Below, in pieces: positions 39,385 through 49,658 of a DNA stretch of 64,000 nt. The position numbers and the translations under genes were made by a program. The notes beneath the pieces were generated by a model. The model was given only the letters and a program-made list of their open reading frames with translations, made no database searches and was not told the DNA's origin. The DNA is from an uncultured Geobacteraceae bacterium (GTDB lineage Bacteria > Desulfobacterota > Desulfuromonadia > Geobacterales > Pseudopelobacteraceae), in NCBI GenBank assembly GCA_903852495.1, contig CAINRC010000128.1, positions 1 through 64,000 on the forward strand, in the 5' to 3' direction. The number at the start of each line of letters is the position of its first letter. The first letter of the stretch is position 1.

Positions 39385-41493
39385 TTACGCTGCGGCAACC
39401 TTTGTGCCGTCAAGATTGTAGCCAAGAGCTTCCTTGCGGGAAAGCTTGATCTTGCCGTTTTTGTCAACGCCGATACATTTGACCAGCACTTTATCGCCTT
39501 CGTTCAGGATTTCCGTCACTACCTTGACCCGTGTGGTGTCAAGTTCGGAAATATGAACCAGTCCGTCCGTACCGGGCATGATTTCAACAAATGCGCCGAA
39601 ATCCATGATTTTACGAACGGTACCCATGTACAATTTGCCTTCTTCAGCCTCATCGGTCAGGCCGCGGATCATCTGGATAGCCAGATCACAGGCTTCCTTG
39701 TTGGTACTGGCGATGTTGATGCGGCCGGTATCATCGATATCGATGGTAACGCCGGTGGTTTCAGTAATGTTGCGGATATTCTTGCCGCCGGTTCCGATGA
39801 CGTCGCGGATACGATCGGTCTTGACGTAGATGGTGGTAATGCGCGGAGCGAACGGTGACATTTCCGGACGCGGAGCGGCAAGGGTTTCAGCCATTTTGCC
39901 GAGAATGTGCAGACGACCTTCACGGGCCTGCTTGAGTGCCTGCTGCATGATCTCTTTTGTTACGCCGCCGATTTTGATGTCCATCTGCAGTGCAGTAACA
40001 CCTTCGGCAGTACCGGCAACCTTGAAGTCCATATCTCCCAGGTGATCTTCGTCACCAAGAATATCGGACAGGATGGCGAACTTGTCACCTTCCTTGATCA
40101 GACCCATGGCAATACCTGCCACCGGTGCGGTTACCGGGATACCGGCATCCATCATGGACATACAGCCGCCACAGACAGCCGCCATGGAGGAAGAGCCGTT
40201 ACTTTCAAGAGTTTCAGAAACGATTCTGATGGTGTAGGGAAAATCATCGTGCTTCGGCAGAACTGCCGCAAGAGCGCGCTCAGCAAGCATGCCGTGACCG
40301 ATTTCGCGACGCCCCGGTCCGAGACGGAAGCTGGTTTCGCCGACTGAAAACGGAGGGAAATTGTAGTGAAGCAGGAAGCGTTTGCGTGAAGCGCCATACA
40401 GAGAGTCGATGCGCTGTTCATCACTGGAGGTGCCGAGTGTTGCGGCAACCAGCGCCTGTGTTTCACCACGGGTAAACAGTGCCGAACCGTGAACGCGCGG
40501 CAGGAACCCGGTTTCAGTGCTGATGGGACGAATGGTATTGGTGGTACGACCATCGATACGGATACCGGTATCAAGGATATCGGCACGGACGCGCTCATAC
40601 TCGAAATCACCAAGAAACGCCTTGATCTTTTTAGCGGAGCCTTCGAATTCTTCCTTGAGGGCCTCAATAGTGTCAGCTTTGATCAGATCAATCTGGTCGT
40701 GACGCTCATTTTTTGCTTTGAGTTTGACCGCTTCGCCGATCCGGTCGTAGGCAAGTGCGCGAACCCGTGCCTGCAGCACTTCATCAACAACTACCGCTGC
40801 AACTACACGCTTGGCAACGCCCGCTTTTTTCTGCAGTTCTTCCTGGGCTTCGATCAGCGGCAGCATCGCTTCCTTGGCAAAAAATACCGCTTCCAGCAGA
40901 TCTGCCTCGGAAACAAACTTTGCTTCCCCTTCAACCATGATTACTGCGTCCCGGCTGGCGGCAACAACAATTTCGAGGTCGCTTTGTTCCAACTGCTCCG
41001 CAGTCGGATTACAGATAAACGCACCATCAACACGGGCAACTTTAGCGCCGGCGATCGGCCCGTTGAACGGGATGTCAGAAATCATCAGTGCTGCTGAAGC
41101 GCCCAGCATTGACAGAATTCCGGGATCATTATCCTGATCAGCGGAAACAACGGTGGCAATGATCTGAGTGTCGTTCAGAAACGTTTCCGGAAACAGCGGA
41201 CGGATCGGACGATCGATAAGACGGCAGGTGAGGGTTTCCGGATCGGTGGGACGGGCTTCGCGTTTGAAAAAACCACCCGGGATCTTGCCGCCTGCATAGG
41301 CCTTCTCCGTGTAGTTAACGGTGAGCGGGAAAAAATCCTGCCCTTCTTTAGCTTCTTTTGCTGCAACTACTGTGACCAGAACAACCGTGTCGCCGCAACT
41401 GACAACAACCGCACCACTGGCCTGTTTTGCCATTTTGCCGGTGGAAAGCGTAATCGTTCTCCCCCCGAACTCAACCTGAACATTTTGTTCCAT
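39385..41493 (-). CDS. pnp: Polyribonucleotide nucleotidyltransferase (PNPase)
   Basis: A 702-residue 3'-5' phosphorolytic exoribonuclease. Two RNase PH domains (about 10-220 and 310-540) are joined by an all-helical linker. The catalytic second domain has [16 protein letters not shown], the [14 protein letters not shown]-like [14 protein letters not shown], and [21 protein letters not shown] (about 555-610; [12 protein letters not shown]) and S1 (about 620-690; [20 protein letters not shown]) domains follow. Length matches E. coli PNPase (711). It lies downstream of rpsO, the classical rpsO-pnp order. Confidence 0.98.
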   Translation of the reverse strand: MEQNVQVEFGGRTITLSTGKMAKQASGAVVVSCGDTVVLVTVVAAKEAKEGQDFFPLTVNYTEKAYAGGKIPGGFFKREARPTDPETLTCRLIDRPIRPLFPETFLNDTQIIATVVSADQDNDPGILSMLGASAALMISDIPFNGPIAGAKVARVDGAFICNPTAEQLEQSDLEIVVAASRDAVIMVEGEAKFVSEADLLEAVFFAKEAMLPLIEAQEELQKKAGVAKRVVAAVVVDEVLQARVRALAYDRIGEAVKLKAKNERHDQIDLIKADTIEALKEEFEGSAKKIKAFLGDFEYERVRADILDTGIRIDGRTTNTIRPISTETGFLPRVHGSALFTRGETQALVAATLGTSSDEQRIDSLYGASRKRFLLHYNFPPFSVGETSFRLGPGRREIGHGMLAERALAAVLPKHDDFPYTIRIVSETLESNGSSSMAAVCGGCMSMMDAGIPVTAPVAGIAMGLIKEGDKFAILSDILGDEDHLGDMDFKVAGTAEGVTALQMDIKIGGVTKEIMQQALKQAREGRLHILGKMAETLAAPRPEMSPFAPRITTIYVKTDRIRDVIGTGGKNIRNITETTGVTIDIDDTGRINIASTNKEACDLAIQMIRGLTDEAEEGKLYMGTVRKIMDFGAFVEIMPGTDGLVHISELDTTRVKVVTEILNEGDKVLVKCIGVDKNGKIKLSRKEALGYNLDGTKVAAA

Positions 41494-41582
41494 ACTATTC
41501 TCCTCTTCGGTTGTGTTGGGGCCGTCGGTACAACCACTGCGAACCCTGCCGCAGAAATTCTACCCACGCCCCCAACAAATAT

Positions 41583-41605
41583 AAAAAGGGCCGCAAAGCC
41601 CTTTT
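41583..41605 (-). terminator. Hairpin between rpsO and pnp
   Basis: AAAAGGGC and GCCCTTTT form an 8-bp stem around a 6-base loop, followed on the minus strand by TTTTTAT. It is likely the rpsO terminator; pnp autoregulation through this intergenic RNA, as in E. coli, is possible. Confidence 0.75.
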
Positions 41606-41669
41606 CTTAGATGAGCATACCATAAACAGCGAAGCGGTAAACCTGCCTGGGCAGGAATACCGCTGCGAA

Positions 41670-41936
41670 CTATCTACGAATGCCGAGTCGCTCTATTACA
41701 GTTTTGTATCTGCCCAGCTCTTTGCCTTTAAGGTAATCCAGAAGGCGTCTTCTCTGGCCGACAAGTTTCAGAAGGCCACGACGGCTGTGGTGATCTTTTT
41801 TGTGGATTTTGAAATGTTCAGTAAGATAGGTGATCCGCTCGGTCAGAATTGCAATCTGAACCTCAGGGGAACCTGTATCGCTATCGTGTTTCTTGAATGC
41901 ATTGATGATTTCCTGCTTTTTTTCGGTTGCCAGCAC
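41670..41936 (-). CDS. rpsO: 30S ribosomal protein S15
   Basis: An 88-residue ribosomal protein that binds 16S rRNA helices 20-22. It reads [20 protein letters not shown], then [15 protein letters not shown] and [20 protein letters not shown], all hallmark S15 segments. The start is a GTG at 41936, chosen because a GGAGG site lies 6 bases upstream and length then matches the family (88-89); an in-frame ATG at 41951 overlaps that site. Confidence 0.96.
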   Translation of the reverse strand: MLATEKKQEIINAFKKHDSDTGSPEVQIAILTERITYLTEHFKIHKKDHHSRRGLLKLVGQRRRLLDYLKGKELGRYKTVIERLGIRR

Positions 41937-42091
41937 AGTCAACTCCTCCATTTACCTGATTAATGTGTGATTTAAAAAAAGGGACATACCCTGATACGCA
42001 AAAAACGAGTTGTATTACCTATCACAGTGACGACTCATTTGTAAAGTACTAACTTAGTTGCCATCCGGAAACTCCGGATGAGCAGCTGTTG

Positions 42092-42232
42092 GTTTCCGTA
42101 GTGGAAAGCGGGGATTTTTTCTCCTGGCAAGGAAATCAAGGAATTACACGGAGGCGTACATCAGTACGCCGCACACGTAAGGCCGCAGATTGACGTCGCC
42201 AGGGGTAAAAAGCACCCTTTCCGGACGGAAAC
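42092..42232. repeat. Long palindromic element between truB and rpsO
   Basis: A 141-bp imperfect palindrome abutting the truB stop codon. The ends GTTTCCG...GGAAAG and CTTTCC...CGGAAAC pair over about 35 bases with gaps, continuing to CCTGGC/GCCAGG. At the centre GGCGTAC-ATCA-GTACGCC forms a perfect small hairpin (about 42153-42170). A further hairpin, CATCCGG/CCGGATG, lies just outside at 42062-42080. These fill most of the gene-free stretch 41937-42231. Confidence 0.7.
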
Positions 42233-43143
42233 TAGATAAAAACACGCTTTAGAACAATACGCGGGAGGCCGTCGCCCCCGTGTGACAACCCGGCAACGGC
42301 AACCAGATCCTTGGCGTGGGTAAGCCGGACCAACTGCGGTTCGCCAGCGGTGGTGTCGATATCGTCTATGATCTCGTCCGGAAGCGGTGAGCGTCCAAAG
42401 GATACTTTTGCCAAACCGGCATCCGTGAGCCGTATCTCCCGTAAATGCGCAAGAGACTCATAGGGTGTAATGCAGAGCGGTACCAGGTCACCTTCGCGTG
42501 CCGCATTTTCGAGGGTTTCAAGCGTGTGGGCAGCGCCTATTTCAAACGGGCCGCTCGCCGTTCTGCGCAGTTCTTTCAACGCAGCGCCGCATCCCGCCAT
42601 GGCACCGATATCATCGGCCAGTGTCCGGATATAGGTTCCTCGCGAACAGACAACTCTGATTGCCACAAAGGGGGGGGTGAACGAAAGAAGCTCAATAGAA
42701 TGAATTTCAACCGGACGTGCAGCCCGCTCAACCTCCTGCCCCATTCGTGCCAGCTTGTACAGAGGCTGCCCCCCCTGCTTGATTGCTGAATACATGGGGG
42801 GAATCTGGAGAATCGGACCGGTGAAGCGGGTAAAAATATCATGTAACGTGGATTCAGACAGTGAAGAGTACTCTTGTTCGTGCAGAACCTTGCCGGTCAT
42901 GTCCAGGGTGTCCGTTGCCACGCCGAACTGCATCAGCGCTTCATAGCATTTAACCCCTTCATCCAGGAACGGAATGGCTTTGGTCCCGTCATTGACTGCA
43001 ATCGGCAGAACACCAGTGGCAAACGGGTCGAGAGTGCCGGTGTGCCCCACTTTCCTGGTTCCCAGAATACGACGGACACGGCTGACCACGTCATGGGAGG
43101 TGATGCCGGCGGGCTTGTCGATGACAACAAAACCGTTAATCAA
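42232..43143 (-). CDS. truB: tRNA pseudouridine(55) synthase
   Basis: A 303-residue enzyme that makes the T-loop pseudouridine 55 of tRNAs. It begins MINGFVVIDKPAGITSHDVV and has the catalytic segment VGHTGTLDPFATGVLPI with Asp39. CSRGTYIRTLADDIGAMAGC is the conserved motif III region, followed by a C-terminal PUA-like domain. Its ATG overlaps the nrnA stop (ATGA). Length matches TruB (about 300-315). Confidence 0.97.
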   Translation of the reverse strand: MINGFVVIDKPAGITSHDVVSRVRRILGTRKVGHTGTLDPFATGVLPIAVNDGTKAIPFLDEGVKCYEALMQFGVATDTLDMTGKVLHEQEYSSLSESTLHDIFTRFTGPILQIPPMYSAIKQGGQPLYKLARMGQEVERAARPVEIHSIELLSFTPPFVAIRVVCSRGTYIRTLADDIGAMAGCGAALKELRRTASGPFEIGAAHTLETLENAAREGDLVPLCITPYESLAHLREIRLTDAGLAKVSFGRSPLPDEIIDDIDTTAGEPQLVRLTHAKDLVAVAGLSHGGDGLPRIVLKRVFI

Positions 43144-44099
43144 AGATATTCATCCACAATTCCGTACACCAGCGCCTTGACGTCTTCCAAAGAACCGTCA
43201 ACAGTACAGCCGGCCGCATTGTGGTGACCGCCGCCGCCAAGTGCCTGGGAAAAGGCAGCAACGTTTACCTTCCCTTTGGAACGGAACCCGATCTTCCATT
43301 TAAACTCATCCAGCTGGCGGAAAAAGATGGCGACCTCCACCCCTCGTATAGAGCGGGGGTAATTAACGAACCCATCCGTCAGCACCGCATCCGCATTACA
43401 GGCGGCATACATTTCACAGGTAACGGTAACGGAGGCCGCCTGTCCCTCTTTGAAAACTTCCAGTGTCGGCAGGCATTTCGCTAATAATTCAAGGCGTTTT
43501 TGCGGCTGGTTTTCATACAGCTGTTCCGCAACGTCCCAGGCGTTGATGCCGCACTCAATCATTGCTCCGGAAACGGAGAACGCCTCGCCATTCGCATTGG
43601 AATAGCGGAACGAACCGGTGTCGGTAATGATGGAGACATAAAGACAGAGTGCAGTCTCACGATCAAAGCGGTAGCCGTATGCTTCTAGTATCCGATGCAC
43701 AAGAATACCGGTTGAAGCGGCTTGAGAGTCGATGAGGTTATAGTCGCCGAAATTGTCGCAGGAAAGGTGGTGATCCAGGTTGATCGTCGTGGTTACTCGT
43801 GAAAAACGGCAGAATTCACCACCGGCACGGCGCCGTTCACCGATATCGAGTACAACTGAAACATCATAATCTGTATCGGGAATGTGCGATAAAACGGTAG
43901 CTGCACCGGGAAGGAAAGCATACAGGTCCGGGACAGGATCCTGATAATGTACGGTGACTTCTTTACCTATTTTACGAAGAAATGATGCAAGAGCCAGTGA
44001 TGAACCGATAGCATCGCCGTCGGGACCTTCATGGGTAGTCAGGAGAAATGATGAGTTGGAACGAATTACTTCAATGATCTGTTGAATTGTTTCCGTCAT
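43140..44099 (-). CDS. nrnA: DHH-family nanoRNase/pAp phosphatase NrnA
   Basis: A 319-residue phosphoesterase that degrades short oligoribonucleotides and 3'-phosphoadenosine 5'-phosphate. Motifs: FLLTTHEGPDGDAIGSSLAL (Asp ligands), VVLDIGE, TINLDHHLSCDNFG (DHH), and the C-terminal DHHA1 motif ALGGGGHHNAAGC. The start at 44099 has an AAGGAG site about 11 bases upstream and overlaps the end of rbfA by 29 bases; the frame extends farther upstream inside rbfA without family similarity. It is part of the nusA-infB-truB operon, a common neighbourhood. Confidence 0.94.
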   Translation of the reverse strand: MTETIQQIIEVIRSNSSFLLTTHEGPDGDAIGSSLALASFLRKIGKEVTVHYQDPVPDLYAFLPGAATVLSHIPDTDYDVSVVLDIGERRRAGGEFCRFSRVTTTINLDHHLSCDNFGDYNLIDSQAASTGILVHRILEAYGYRFDRETALCLYVSIITDTGSFRYSNANGEAFSVSGAMIECGINAWDVAEQLYENQPQKRLELLAKCLPTLEVFKEGQAASVTVTCEMYAACNADAVLTDGFVNYPRSIRGVEVAIFFRQLDEFKWKIGFRSKGKVNVAAFSQALGGGGHHNAAGCTVDGSLEDVKALVYGIVDEYL

Positions 44100-44442
44100 G
44101 CTCAGTGTGTATCTCCTTGAGAATGGATTCAATTCGACTGCCGTAATCCAGGGATTTATCGTATTTGAAAACAAGTTCCGGTGTATGACGGATAGTAAGT
44201 TTCTTTCCTATGTCCCGGCGGATAAAACCTTTAGCGCTGTTCAGCCCCGCCTCGGTGTCCTTTTTGGTTTGGTCGTCCCCGATAACGGTGAAAAAGATAC
44301 GGGCAAGACTTAAATCGTCCGTAACTTCAACGCCGGTAATCGTGACAAAACCGATCCGTGGGTCATTAAGCCCGCGTGACAGGATTGAACAGATAATTTC
44401 ATGTATGGTTTCAGCAACCTTGTCCGAACGTTTATGTTGCAT
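44071..44442 (-). CDS. rbfA: 30S ribosome-binding factor A
   Basis: A 123-residue KH-fold protein required for late 16S rRNA processing and cold adaptation. It starts MQHKRSDKVAETIHEIICSI, with LNDPRIGFVTITGVEVTDDL and LTIRHTPELVFKYDKSLDYG as conserved segments. The start at 44442 is preceded by AGAGG. It lies between infB and nrnA, the standard order. Confidence 0.95.
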   Translation of the reverse strand: MQHKRSDKVAETIHEIICSILSRGLNDPRIGFVTITGVEVTDDLSLARIFFTVIGDDQTKKDTEAGLNSAKGFIRRDIGKKLTIRHTPELVFKYDKSLDYGSRIESILKEIHTEHDGNNSTDH

Positions 44443-44463
44443 GGGAACCTCTGTAAACAAGCT

Positions 44464-47202
44464 CTACAGCTTGGTAGCAATCTTTTCCATTTCAAATGCT
44501 TCGATAATGTCACCGGTTTTGATGTCATTATAGTTTTCGAGGCCGATACCACATTCATAGCCGGTGGCAACTTCCTTGACATCATCCTTAAAGCGGCGAA
44601 GGGACGACATTTTGCCCTCGTAGACGACCACATTGTCCCGCAGCAGGCGGACCTGGGCATTACGAACCATCTTCCCGTCGAGAACGTAACTGCCTGCGAC
44701 GTTGCCGAATTTCGGCACGGAAAAGACATCCCTGATTTCAACACGTCCAAGGAACTTCTCCTTGAAAGTCGGATCCAGCAATCCTTCCATGGCCTTTTTA
44801 ACATCTTCGACCGCATCGTAGATAATACTGTACAGCCGGATATCGACGCCTTCCCGCTCTGCATGGCCCTGCGCCTTGACTTCCGGGCGGACGTTGAAAC
44901 CGATAATGATGGCGTTCGATGCTGCGGCAAGATTTACATCGGTCTCGGTAACCGCACCTACGGCTGAATGAATGACGTTCAAACGCACCGCATCGGTTGA
45001 CAGTTTCCGCAAAGATTCACTGACCGCCTCGACAGAACCCTGTACATCACCTTTGACCACAACGTTGAGATCTTTGACCTCCCCGCTCTGAATACGCTTG
45101 TAAAGATCGTCCAGAGACAGCTTGGTATGTTTTGCAAACTCAACTTCGCGCATTTTGATCTGACGCAGTGTGGCAATTTCCTTAGCCTGTTTTTCATCCT
45201 TCATGGACACAAAAATATCACCGGCATCCGGCACCCCGGACAACCCGACCAGCTCAACCGGCATGGAAGGTCCCGCCTCCATCACTTTCTCGCCGCGATC
45301 GTTCTGCATCGCCCTGACACGGCCGGAATGGACCCCGACAACACAATAGTCGCCGGTTTTGAGCGTCCCTTCCTGAACCAGTACCGTGGCAACCGGCCCG
45401 CGCCCCTTGTCAAGTTTGCCTTCAACAATGGTTCCCTTGGCAAGTTTATTCGGATTAGCCGTCAGTTCCATCAGGTCGGCCTGCAGCAGCACCATTTCAA
45501 GCAGCTCTTCCAGATTCAGACGCTGTTTGGCTGATACTTCCACCATGGTTACATCGCCACCCCAATCGGAGGAAACAAGTCCCTGATCCGTCAGTTCCTG
45601 CTTGACGCGATCCGGTTTTGAGCCCGGCTTGTCGATTTTGTTGATCGCGACAATAATCGGTACTCCGGCGGCTTTGGAGTGATTGATGGCTTCACGGGTC
45701 TGGGGCATGACGCCGTCATCGGCCGCCACCACAAGAATGACTATGTCAGTAACCTTGGCACCACGGGCACGCATGGCGGTAAACGCTTCATGTCCGGGAG
45801 TATCCAGGAAGGTTATCTTGCGACCGTTGAGTTCAACATCATAGGCACCGATATGCTGGGTTATTCCCCCCGCCTCGCCGGCTATAACGTTGGCTTCACG
45901 GATCGCATCAAGTAGTGAAGTCTTACCATGGTCAACGTGCCCCATGATAGTGACGACAGGAGGGCGTTTTACCAGGGTTTCCGGAGCATCGGGTGTTGAC
46001 TCAAGAATTTCATCAAGGTCAACCGCCACGTTTTCAACTTCATATTCGTACTCGGACGCAAGAATCACCGCCGTGTCAAAATCAAGGGCGTGGTTAATGG
46101 TAACCATCATGCCCATCTTCATCAATGATTTGATCAGGTCGTTTGCCTTGATGCCGAGACGCTTGGCCAATTCACCGACCGAGATGCTTTCCGAAATCTT
46201 GATGATACGCTTGATCGCTTTCGGCACAGTGATTTCTGTTTTTCTGGTTTCAGAAACCCGCTCTTTGCCGCCGCGTTTCTTTGACCCTTTGTAGACCGGA
46301 TCAAAAGCCCGCTCACGTTTTTCAATAATTTCGTTTTTGCGCGGCTGCTCTTTTTTCTTGGGCGGAACACCCTTTTTGACACCTTTTCCGGCATCACCGT
46401 ATCCGGGGCCGTCCTTCTTGCCGACACGACGATTGTCACCACCCGGCATTGCCGCCGGAGCAAGCTGAACCTGTTTCATGCGGGAGCGGTCGAGTTCGGT
46501 TGTCGGGGCGGATGGCGCTGAGGATACCGGGCGCTTCTGCTCATATCCCGGAGAGGGGCGACGGGTGTCAGCACCAGGCGCAGGCCTTCTCTGATCACCT
46601 GCTGCTGCAGGTGCCGGTCTGCGCTGCTGGGTAGCATCTGTTGCCGGATGTTGTACAGCTGTACGCGGGGTAACGGGAGTATCTCTGGTCACAACCCGAG
46701 TCGGGCGATTTGTCACACCGTGGATTTCAACCATGCCGAGAATTCTCGCCTGATTCGGGCCCGCTTTTACCGGTTCCGGCTGCGCAGGGATCTCTGTAAC
46801 CGGCACGGAAACGACCGGAGCGGCGGTATTATGTTCCACTACTGCAGCGACTGGGGCAGCGGCAGGTACGACCGGTGCAGCAACGGAAGGTGCCTCAGCA
46901 ACCGGCGTGGCCACAACCGGGGTCTGTGCCTGCACAGGCGCTGCTTCCACAGCAGCTGCCTCAACGACCTCTTCTCCGGCGGGCACAACCTTGGCCCTGC
47001 GGCGGATGATATTCGATGCGACCCTGACCTCGTTGGTAGCGGTATCCTTTTGCTGGGGGACGGTCAAGCGCGCCACAACACCCTCATCAACCTGCGATGT
47101 CGCGGTTTTTGCGTCAACACCAATTTCTTTGAGTCTGGCGATTGCATCCTTCGGTTCGATGCCCAACGTCTTTGCCAAACTACCTACACTGATTTTGCCC
47201 AT
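44464..47202 (-). CDS. infB: Translation initiation factor IF-2
   Basis: A 912-residue GTPase that brings initiator tRNA to the 30S subunit. An IF2_N domain ([20 protein letters not shown]) opens the protein. A long Ala/Pro/Val-rich linker (about 85-290) and a second IF2_N-like region (about 330-380) precede the G domain from about residue 415 ([34 protein letters not shown]). Domains II-IV follow, ending [16 protein letters not shown]. Length is in the normal range. It starts 5 bases after the YlxR/L7Ae gene. Confidence 0.98.
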   Translation of the reverse strand: MGKISVGSLAKTLGIEPKDAIARLKEIGVDAKTATSQVDEGVVARLTVPQQKDTATNEVRVASNIIRRRAKVVPAGEEVVEAAAVEAAPVQAQTPVVATPVAEAPSVAAPVVPAAAPVAAVVEHNTAAPVVSVPVTEIPAQPEPVKAGPNQARILGMVEIHGVTNRPTRVVTRDTPVTPRTAVQHPATDATQQRRPAPAAAGDQRRPAPGADTRRPSPGYEQKRPVSSAPSAPTTELDRSRMKQVQLAPAAMPGGDNRRVGKKDGPGYGDAGKGVKKGVPPKKKEQPRKNEIIEKRERAFDPVYKGSKKRGGKERVSETRKTEITVPKAIKRIIKISESISVGELAKRLGIKANDLIKSLMKMGMMVTINHALDFDTAVILASEYEYEVENVAVDLDEILESTPDAPETLVKRPPVVTIMGHVDHGKTSLLDAIREANVIAGEAGGITQHIGAYDVELNGRKITFLDTPGHEAFTAMRARGAKVTDIVILVVAADDGVMPQTREAINHSKAAGVPIIVAINKIDKPGSKPDRVKQELTDQGLVSSDWGGDVTMVEVSAKQRLNLEELLEMVLLQADLMELTANPNKLAKGTIVEGKLDKGRGPVATVLVQEGTLKTGDYCVVGVHSGRVRAMQNDRGEKVMEAGPSMPVELVGLSGVPDAGDIFVSMKDEKQAKEIATLRQIKMREVEFAKHTKLSLDDLYKRIQSGEVKDLNVVVKGDVQGSVEAVSESLRKLSTDAVRLNVIHSAVGAVTETDVNLAAASNAIIIGFNVRPEVKAQGHAEREGVDIRLYSIIYDAVEDVKKAMEGLLDPTFKEKFLGRVEIRDVFSVPKFGNVAGSYVLDGKMVRNAQVRLLRDNVVVYEGKMSSLRRFKDDVKEVATGYECGIGLENYNDIKTGDIIEAFEMEKIATKL

Positions 47203-47207
47203 ATTTT

Positions 47208-47810
47208 CTATACCTCCCCCAGGAAGTTTCTGTATCTGTCGATAGCTTTCATAAGTTGTGCCACAAAACCGCCTGATACCACGGCGAGTGCACTTCTGGG
47301 CGCCTTGCCTAAAATCGCCCCAAAATCGTCCTTTGTCATAACTGTACGGTGCGGCACCTTGTTTGCGGTAGCAAGCTGCACGATTTTTTCACCGATTGCC
47401 GGCGAAACATCCTGTGCAACCAGAACCAGCCCCGGTTTTTTCTTGCTTCTCAGGGCATCGCTCACCATGGAACCGCCGCCGGTCATAAATCCCGCTTTGT
47501 TGGCCAGGCCGATGAGCCCGAGTATGCGGCCATGCATCTGTAACCGGACATGCTCCACAAGTTGTTCTGCCGGCATAACCGTTACGTCCTGCTTAAAGGA
47601 GCGCTTAAACTGCCGCTGCCCGACTGCGGCGGCGAGACAGTTCCTGTCCGTGCAGGTATATGCGCCTCTTCCCGGCAACCGGTTTTCCAGGTCCGGCAGA
47701 ATTTCCATTTCAGGAGTCAGGACAAAGCGGAGCAAGAGGTCCTTGTCCTTGCTTGTCCGACAGCCGAGACAGCTGCGCTGCGGAGTTTCTGCGTTCCCTT
47801 TACCGGCCAT
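47208..47810 (-). CDS. YlxR (DUF448) - L7Ae-like fusion protein
   Basis: A 200-residue protein joining two RNA-binding modules that are separate genes in Bacillus (ylxR and ylxQ). The N-terminal YlxR part has [19 protein letters not shown] and [17 protein letters not shown]. The C-terminal L7Ae/L30e-like part (about 95-195) has [28 protein letters not shown] and [18 protein letters not shown]. Such fusions are seen in Deltaproteobacteria. It is located between nusA and infB as usual. The exact role is unresolved; a role in RNA binding or transcription is inferred. Confidence 0.9.
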   Translation of the reverse strand: MAGKGNAETPQRSCLGCRTSKDKDLLLRFVLTPEMEILPDLENRLPGRGAYTCTDRNCLAAAVGQRQFKRSFKQDVTVMPAEQLVEHVRLQMHGRILGLIGLANKAGFMTGGGSMVSDALRSKKKPGLVLVAQDVSPAIGEKIVQLATANKVPHRTVMTKDDFGAILGKAPRSALAVVSGGFVAQLMKAIDRYRNFLGEV

Positions 47811-47818
47811 ATTCTGAA

Positions 47819-48976
47819 CTATTGAGTGACGGTTTCATCAACGGTGGCGATAGAAGCGGCATCCTGTTCCTGTTCCAGAACCGGTTCCTCTTCAGCCTCA
47901 GTGCCGTCAAACGATGAAAATTCCTGTATCGGTGTTTCAGCAACTTTTGACTCGCTCTTGATATCAATCCGGCACCCGGTCAGACGGGCAGCCAGGCTGA
48001 CATTCTGGCCGCGTTTGCCAATAGCCAGGGACAGCTGATCGTCGGCCACGATAATTTCAAGGGCACGTTTCTCTTCGTCCACAAAAACTTTGGAAACCTG
48101 AGCCGGTGAAAGAGCGTTGCAGGCAAAGCGGGCAATATCCTCGGACCAGGGGATGATATCAATTTTCTCTCCGCGCAGCTCGGACACAACATTCTGAACC
48201 CGGGCACCACGCATGCCGACGCAGGCTCCAACCGGATCAACGTCACGATCGTTGGATGATACCGCTATTTTGGCGCGGCTGCCGGCATCACGCACAATGG
48301 CATTTATCTCAACGATACCCTCGGCAATTTCCGGCACTTCTGCTTCAAACAGCTTGGCAAGCATACTGGGGTGAGTACGGGAAAGCATGATCTGCGGCCC
48401 TTTGGTGGTCATGCGGATATCAGTGATAATCGCCCGGATACGATCGCCGGGACGGTACACTTCACGCGGCATCTGCTCTTTGGCGGGCAGAACAGCCTCA
48501 GCACGCCCCAGATCTATGAGCAGTTCCCCTTTTTCAAAACGACGCACCATACCGGTAATAATTTCCCACGTACGGTCACTGTATTCTTTATAGATAGTTT
48601 CCCGCTCGGCATCACGCACTTTCTGGATGATGACCTGCTTTGCTGTTTGCGCAGCAATACGGCTGAAGCCGCTGGCGTCCAGTTTTTCGCCGAGCGAATC
48701 GCCGATTTCAGCTTCAGGATCCACCTCATGCGCTTCATCAAGGCAGATTTCCTTGTAGGAATCTTCGACATTTTCCACAACCGTGACAAACTCAAAAAGT
48801 TCAACCTCTCCGGATTCATGGTTGTAATGAGCCTCCAGCTCGCGGGTATTACGGTACTTTTTATTAGCAGCCGTCAAAACAGCCTGTTCCATGGCTTCCA
48901 GAACGACCTGACGGTCAATGCCCTTCTCTTTGACAAGTTGGTCGATAGCATGCTTGAGATTAATAGTTGTATCCAC
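47819..48976 (-). CDS. nusA: Transcription termination/antitermination protein NusA
   Basis: A 385-residue RNA polymerase-associated factor. The N-terminal RNAP-binding domain (about 1-125), S1 domain (about 130-200; [20 protein letters not shown]) and two KH domains (about 200-345; [20 protein letters not shown] and [20 protein letters not shown]) are all present. The E. coli C-terminal acidic repeats are absent, which is normal outside Gammaproteobacteria. It follows rimP by 38 bases and precedes the YlxR fusion by 8. Confidence 0.97.
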   Translation of the reverse strand: MDTTINLKHAIDQLVKEKGIDRQVVLEAMEQAVLTAANKKYRNTRELEAHYNHESGEVELFEFVTVVENVEDSYKEICLDEAHEVDPEAEIGDSLGEKLDASGFSRIAAQTAKQVIIQKVRDAERETIYKEYSDRTWEIITGMVRRFEKGELLIDLGRAEAVLPAKEQMPREVYRPGDRIRAIITDIRMTTKGPQIMLSRTHPSMLAKLFEAEVPEIAEGIVEINAIVRDAGSRAKIAVSSNDRDVDPVGACVGMRGARVQNVVSELRGEKIDIIPWSEDIARFACNALSPAQVSKVFVDEEKRALEIIVADDQLSLAIGKRGQNVSLAARLTGCRIDIKSESKVAETPIQEFSSFDGTEAEEEPVLEQEQDAASIATVDETVTQ

Positions 48977-49014
48977 GGTTACTTCTCCTTGCTGGCATAT
49001 ATGGGTACTTCAGA

Positions 49015-49500
49015 TCAGATTTCAAATTCGAGATTAGCTTTGGCAACACGATCAAACGGAATGGAAGCGGTCTGCCCCTCCGTGAGCGTCATCTTGACGA
49101 CACCATCAACAAAACCGTCAAGCTTTCCCAGAAAAGTCTTGCGTTTATTGCCGCTGTCATCAAGAAACGGCTGATAGGTACGAACCTTGATGAGGCGCCC
49201 CGTAAAACGGTCAAAATCAGCCTGCTTTTTGAGCGGGCGATCCAAACCGGGCGATGAAACCTCCAGGGTATAGTTGCAGGCGATAACGTCTTCCACGTCC
49301 AATATCAGTGACAGTTCCCGGCTGAGAGCGGCACAATCGTCCAGCATGATGCCGCCTTCTTTGTCGATGAACAGGCGCAGCACGGCATCAGGGCCGACCC
49401 TGCCGAATTCAATATCAACCAGTTCAAGACCCATTGATTCGAGTATTGGCTGAGCGATGCCGGTGACAACTGTGCATGTATCTTCTTTTTGAGAGGCCAT
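49015..49500 (-). CDS. rimP: Ribosome maturation factor RimP
   Basis: A 161-residue protein needed for 30S subunit maturation. Conserved segments are VVTGIAQPILESMGLELVDI, LRLFIDKEGGIMLDDCAALS and YTLEVSSPGLDRPLKKQADF, the last being the most diagnostic. The start at 49500 gives the family length (about 150-160); the frame is open upstream across a terminator hairpin and is not used. It is the first gene of the nusA-infB operon. Confidence 0.95.
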   Translation of the reverse strand: MASQKEDTCTVVTGIAQPILESMGLELVDIEFGRVGPDAVLRLFIDKEGGIMLDDCAALSRELSLILDVEDVIACNYTLEVSSPGLDRPLKKQADFDRFTGRLIKVRTYQPFLDDSGNKRKTFLGKLDGFVDGVVKMTLTEGQTASIPFDRVAKANLEFEI

Positions 49501-49516
49501 ACCATTCCCGATTGGA

Positions 49517-49546
49517 CAAAAAAAAGTGAGCCTTGCGAGCCCACTT
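49517..49546 (-). terminator. Terminator hairpin between sucA and rimP
   Basis: On the minus strand, AAGTGGGCT-CGCA-AGGCTCACTT is followed by eight Ts. It lies 113 bases after sucA and 17 before the rimP ATG, so it either ends the sucA transcript or acts as an attenuator in the rimP leader. Confidence 0.75.
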
Positions 49547-49658
49547 ACTGAGTGAACATAAATTGTATCTCTTCCTACCATGCTGACAGGAGGAATGCAA
49601 GTACATTTTTTATATCAAGCGGTTATAGCATACTGATTCAAAGTGCCTTCCGGACGGA

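Noticed and set aside
46648-47817. 389-codon plus-strand open frame opposite infB and the YlxR fusion
   Set aside because: It crosses two well-supported genes in antisense and is low-complexity.
49501-49658. Leader tRNA or metY-like gene before rimP
   Set aside because: No cloverleaf, T-arm or CCA could be found; only the terminator hairpin is present.
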